From NCBI GenBank assembly GCA_022316685.1, contig JAKJHU010000039.1:3348001-3412000 (forward strand): a stretch of DNA of 64,000 nt, given 5' to 3'. The notes below the pieces were generated by a model. That model saw only the letters and a program-made list of their open reading frames with translations, was not told the DNA's origin and did not search any database. Both the position numbers and the translations under genes were made by a program. Below are positions 62,167 through 64,000 of this stretch, in pieces. Each line of letters opens with the position of its first letter. Position 1 is the stretch's first letter. This DNA is from Progne subis subis. Its lineage: Eukaryota; Chordata; Aves; Passeriformes; Hirundinidae.

Positions 62167-62266
62167 CGGTGACCACGCTGGGGATTTTGGACAGAAAGCT
62201 CTTGACAGTGCGGATGGGAACTCCACCTGTTTTGTCATCTTGCATTCTTGTAACGATATCTTCAAT
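62167..62266 (-). CDS. RGS6: RGS6 exon 1 of window: start of DEP domain
   Basis: This 100-bp exon reads [15 protein letters not shown], then [18 protein letters not shown], ending on the first base of a Gly codon (start phase 0, end phase 1). Minus-strand borders are gacag before the exon and G|gtaaga after it. The residues are the first helices of the DEP domain (Dishevelled, Egl-10, Pleckstrin) of R7 RGS proteins, which carries contacts to the membrane anchor R7BP. The next exon upstream, which should encode the N-terminus ending near the family's VYCK residues, was not found in the remaining 1.7 kb to the right and probably lies outside the window. The following intron is very long (33,366 bp). 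Confidence 0.96.
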
Positions 62267-64000
62267 CTGTCAAAAGAAAGCAGAGACTTTGTGGCTTACG
62301 CAAAACAGTGACTTTAACACACGTACTCTGGGTGCTTTGGAGCCCTGCTGGTAGAATGGGTTTAAAATATTGTGCATTACTGCAAAAACACGGAGGTAGA
62401 GACACTGCTACCTGCCCAAATTTAAACCCTGAGATTGGAAACCATGAGACAACATAGGCTAGCTTTGAAGACAGTGGTTGGATACTGACAATCCAACTGC
62501 GACTGTGTTTTTGCTGACCAGGGGTGATAGAAAGGTGATGTTTGCTCCACAGATGAACTGGATTGCACTTCAACCAGTTTAAGGAGTTTCACATCCAGTC
62601 CATTTTCCCCTCTGCTCCCACATTCATTTGAATTCTCAATACTGTAACTTTGGTGGAGAACTTTCATTTTCCAAAGGGTCCCAGACAGTCATCAACCTCC
62701 TACGGCTTGAGAAGAGTCTAATATAGAACAGCTGCAGGAGGACTTCCCCTGCCTCATTTTGTTGGCTCAATGCTACATGTCCCATGGTCAGCACACAAAG
62801 GAAATAACCAAAAGTAAAATTATTATAGAGGAAAACTCGTTGGATTTTCAAAGGCAAGCTACCTTTTAGTTCACAGGCACACACATAATCTATCACATAC
62901 AGAAAGATACATGATCATCTTCAAAAGCCATGGCAATCAGAGGATCCAATTCCTAGGGGAAGGAGCTTAATCCTCCTCCTGCTTACTCTGAAATGGGAAG
63001 GGATTTTTGTTCCTTTTAAGGCTACTTGCCATGCATTTACTTGAAGGCAATGCCAGGGAGAACAAAAAGCTGAACATAAGCACAATGCAGAACTTCAGTA
63101 TCTCCAAAAACTCCCTTCAAGTTAATAAGGTCTCAGAAGCCCAACAAAAATGAACCCAAAACTGTTGTCTCTGTTAGCTCAAGCAGTCAACAGCACAGCC
63201 CCACCCGCTGCTGTTGGCAGGTGGCCAAGGGCAGCCAGACAGGGAGCACAGCCCTAATTTCACCTAAAGATTTCCTCCTCACAGATGCTACAAAAGAGAA
63301 CCAGAGCAGAGAGGTTACATGGTGGGAGCACAACCCCTCTCTCTCCTAAAGGCAGTCTAAGAGCGCAACATGCTCTCCTCATCTCTGGGAAGCCACTTCA
63401 TTTACATACGCAAGTAAATTTTTTCCACAGATTTAACACCTACATTTCAAAACAAGTTTAATTTCGAGTCTTCCCGAGGTGGTAAGACAATCTCCCTCCC
63501 AACTTCAGGCACTGAATTTGATCACTGTGTTTTAACCTCAGGTTACCACTTAACTAAACTGTTCACACCTTGTTTATATATTACTTTTAATTTAACACAT
63601 CCTGAAAAAATTCTCAGTGGGAATGAAATCACAAAGATGAAAATATCCTGACGCTTTCAATATATTACACGAGCTTTCAGTACTTAGACAGTTAATTTGT
63701 TATAGAATAATGATACTTTCCCCACAAATGAATCACTATGAAAATTAATACCACTTTTCCCTTTTGCCAGGTCCTTATGCAAAGTTGTTTGCTGATCAAA
63801 GCATTGGGGTTTTTTCCAGTCCGAGGATATCTGGAGAAGTAATTGCTCATCTCTGATACCTGGAGAGGTAACTGCTCTGCTAAGGAGTGGATGAAAAGCA
63901 TTTCATTTTGTTGAGAGGAGCTGGACAGCCTCACTTGTTATCAACCCAGACCTACAGGGCTACAGCACTCCAACATCAGACCTAGCAGGCAACAGGGCAG
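62267..64000 (-). other. RGS6 intron upstream of the first visible exon (partial)
   Basis: This 1.7-kb intronic end has no recognisable exon for the RGS6 N-terminus, no repeat family and no RNA gene that I can name. Confidence 0.75.

Larger units (their letters stand above)
5557..62266 (-). other. RGS6: RGS6 gene body, internal part (12 exons seen; 5' and 3' ends outside the window)
   Basis: Twelve minus-strand exons can be joined without a frame break: 62167-62266, 28750-28800, 27245-27351, 24917-24968, 22457-22521, 19414-19490, 16522-16603, 15937-16011, 14504-14602, 13424-13485, 8953-9063 and 5557-5682. The product is an R7-family RGS protein. Family knowledge: R7 proteins speed GTP hydrolysis on Gi/o alpha subunits, are stabilised by G-beta-5 through the GGL domain, and use the DEP/DHEX module for membrane anchors such as R7BP. 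RGS6 itself acts in heart pacemaker cells and neurons. The visible part starts inside the DEP domain and stops early in the RGS domain. Missing are roughly the first 30 residues and about the last 110. Every intron is GT-AG. Paralogue choice rests on RGS6-type residues in six exons, which I know from memory of the family and not from an alignment. Confidence 0.96.

Noticed and set aside
62020..62311. Plus-strand ORF spanning 61979-62311
   Set aside because: It is the antisense shadow of the RGS6 DEP exon at 62167-62266, which has proper splice borders on the minus strand.
1..64000. RGS7 as the gene identity
   Set aside because: RGS7 is the closest alternative, but the [29 protein letters not shown] and [12 protein letters not shown] residues fit RGS6 as I know the family.
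1..64000. tRNA, snRNA or miRNA genes
   Set aside because: No tRNA B-box/acceptor pattern or conserved snRNA block was recognised by eye. A covariance-model scan was not possible, so small RNA genes are not excluded.

Overview
The window is vertebrate nuclear DNA, almost certainly from a bird. It has short exons with GT-AG borders, long AT-rich introns, and several fragments whose best fit is the CR1 LINE family of birds and reptiles, including the typical CR1 3' ends. No bacterial-style gene organisation is present.

The only gene that can be supported is RGS6 (regulator of G-protein signalling 6, R7 family), on the minus strand and running right to left. Twelve consecutive internal coding exons were found between 62266 and 5557. 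All reading phases fit, all borders are AG/GT, and there are no stops. Together they give 1007 coding bases (335 codons plus 2 bases). They cover, in order, most of the DEP domain, the DHEX linker, the GGL domain that binds G-beta-5, and the first part of the RGS domain. The N-terminal exon(s) lie beyond the right edge and the rest of the RGS domain and C-terminus beyond the left edge, so the whole window is gene interior. RGS6 is preferred over its paralogue RGS7 because of the residues [48 protein letters not shown] and SVYGVTEES.

Layout: 1-5556 is an intron with a CpG island holding a 54-bp tandem array. Exons then follow at 5.6, 9.0, 13.4, 14.5, 15.9, 16.5, 19.4, 22.5, 24.9, 27.3 and 28.8 kb. 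A 33.4-kb intron (28801-62166) separates these from the exon at 62.2 kb. That intron holds most of the accessory material: LTR-like sequence, two further CpG-rich islands (30.3-30.7 and 40.8-41.9 kb), a 19-copy 27-bp minisatellite beside a strong CTCF-type motif and a 21-G run, CR1 fragments including a dead reverse-transcriptase region, and a perfect 17-bp hairpin.

The points most worth checking are the GC-rich minisatellite/CTCF-motif island, which may be an alternative promoter or insulator; the in-frame 111-bp GGL exon preceded by a T29 tract and (TTC)n; and the other two CpG islands. No previously undescribed protein system is supported. The long ORFs in the GC-rich islands are best explained by repeats without stop codons.
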